Source: JBAUHN01 sp049680295
GTDB taxonomy: Bacteria; Pseudomonadota; Alphaproteobacteria; Rhodobacterales; Rhodobacteraceae
DNA length: 42,235 bases
Assembly (NCBI GenBank): GCA_049680295.1
Contig: JBAUHN010000085.1
Coordinates: 1 to 42,235, forward strand
Reading direction: 5' to 3'
Within the stretch, counting starts at the first letter, position 1, and each line of letters starts with the position of its first letter. Position numbers and translations under genes: made by a program. Positions 41,877 through 42,235 of this stretch are shown piece after piece. The notes below the pieces were generated by a model. It ran no database searches. It saw only the letters and a program-made list of their open reading frames with translations, and had not been told where the DNA came from.

Positions 41877-42235
41877 CTAATCCGGTTTGGGCCGTGCGGG
41901 ATTACCAACGACAATCTGACCTGCGGCAACGTTGTGTGTGACCACAGCGCCTGCACCGACGATCGCACCGTCAGCAATGGTCACGCCGGGTAGGATAAGG
42001 GCCGCGCCGCCGATCCAAACATCATTCCCGATGCTGATTGGATGCGCGCGTTCCAGTCCTTGGGCGCGCAGGGCGGCCTCTTTGTGATGCTCAGCGCAGT
42101 ATATCCCTACGTTCGGCCCAAGCATGGTTCTGTTCCCAAGTGTTACTTTGGCGCTATCCAGGATTGTGCAGCCGGCATTGACATAGACTTTGTCGCCCAA
42201 TGTGATGTTGAACCCATAAGCCATATGAATCGGGG
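41877..42235 (-). CDS. Sugar O-acetyltransferase (hexapeptide-repeat), partial
   Basis: C-terminal part, at least 119 residues, of a left-handed beta-helix acetyltransferase of the maltose/galactoside acetyltransferase (Maa/LacA/NodL) group. The frame stays open to the window edge (PIHMAYGFNITLGDKVYVN), so the N-terminus lies outside. Hexapeptide repeats are visible in INAGCTILDS-like turns, the catalytic His in YCAEHHKEAALRAQG, and the closing coils ISIGNDVWIGGAALILPGVTIADGAIVGAGAVVTHNV with GNPAR. The substrate is a sugar of unknown identity. Confidence 0.92.
   Translation of the reverse strand, partial: PIHMAYGFNITLGDKVYVNAGCTILDSAKVTLGNRTMLGPNVGIYCAEHHKEAALRAQGLERAHPISIGNDVWIGGAALILPGVTIADGAIVGAGAVVTHNVAAGQIVVGNPARPKPD

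Noticed and set aside
41720..41977. 85-aa minus-strand frame
   Set aside because: Overlaps the end of the acetyltransferase gene in another frame and resembles no family.

Overview
The window looks like core chromosome of a marine alphaproteobacterium of the order Rhodobacterales (Roseobacter group). The pointers are the ethylmalonyl-CoA pathway genes ccr and ecm, a GcrA cell-cycle regulator, a luxR-luxI pair, a TSUP sulfite-type exporter paired with a TIGR02186 protein, and many small conserved proteins of the type seen in this order. Base composition is moderately GC-rich and even. I see no rRNA, tRNA, CRISPR array, prophage or insertion sequence.

Layout. (1) 1-5345: ethylmalonyl-CoA mutase (leftward, cut by the window edge and carrying a frameshift), a small membrane protein, a GNAT acetyltransferase, a PlsB-like acyltransferase, and crotonyl-CoA carboxylase/reductase with an operator-like dyad upstream and a strong terminator downstream. 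(2) 5499-7110: quorum sensing: a 71-aa protein overlapping luxR, then luxI. (3) 7162-10444: a RecD-like helicase, then a TIGR02186/TauE pair. (4) 10568-15387: a complete BMP-type nucleoside ABC transporter with a near-consensus RutR operator upstream. (5) 15389-24986: housekeeping genes (tsaB-rimI, nfuA, a VOC protein, a universal stress protein, a class IV aminotransferase, M48 lipoprotein, CDGSH protein, PA14-like secreted protein, rimO, AsmA). (6) 25007-28195: a leftward capsule operon kpsT-kpsE-kdsA with a two-hairpin leader. (7) 28476-29938: SseB and a rhodanese, each preceded by a tiny ORF that overlaps its start as ATGA. (8) 29982-34769: a ~100-nt imperfect palindrome, then opgC-opgG-opgH for periplasmic glucans. 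(9) 35105-38599: a CoA-transferase/TPP-enzyme pair of unknown pathway, and gcrA. (10) 38934-42235: argD, argF, a NUDIX hydrolase and a partial sugar O-acetyltransferase.

How the genes work together. ccr and ecm are consecutive parts of one acetyl-CoA assimilation route. KdsA makes the KDO that is the likely linker of the capsule exported by KpsT/KpsE. OpgC, OpgG and OpgH act on one glucan. ArgD and ArgF are steps of arginine synthesis.

I found no obviously new multi-gene system. The most interesting unexplained signals are in non-coding DNA: the structured leader of kpsT, the RutR-like site of the nucleoside transporter, the ATGA-coupled mini-ORFs, the 98-nt palindrome, and an apparent small leftward transcription unit between argD and gcrA.
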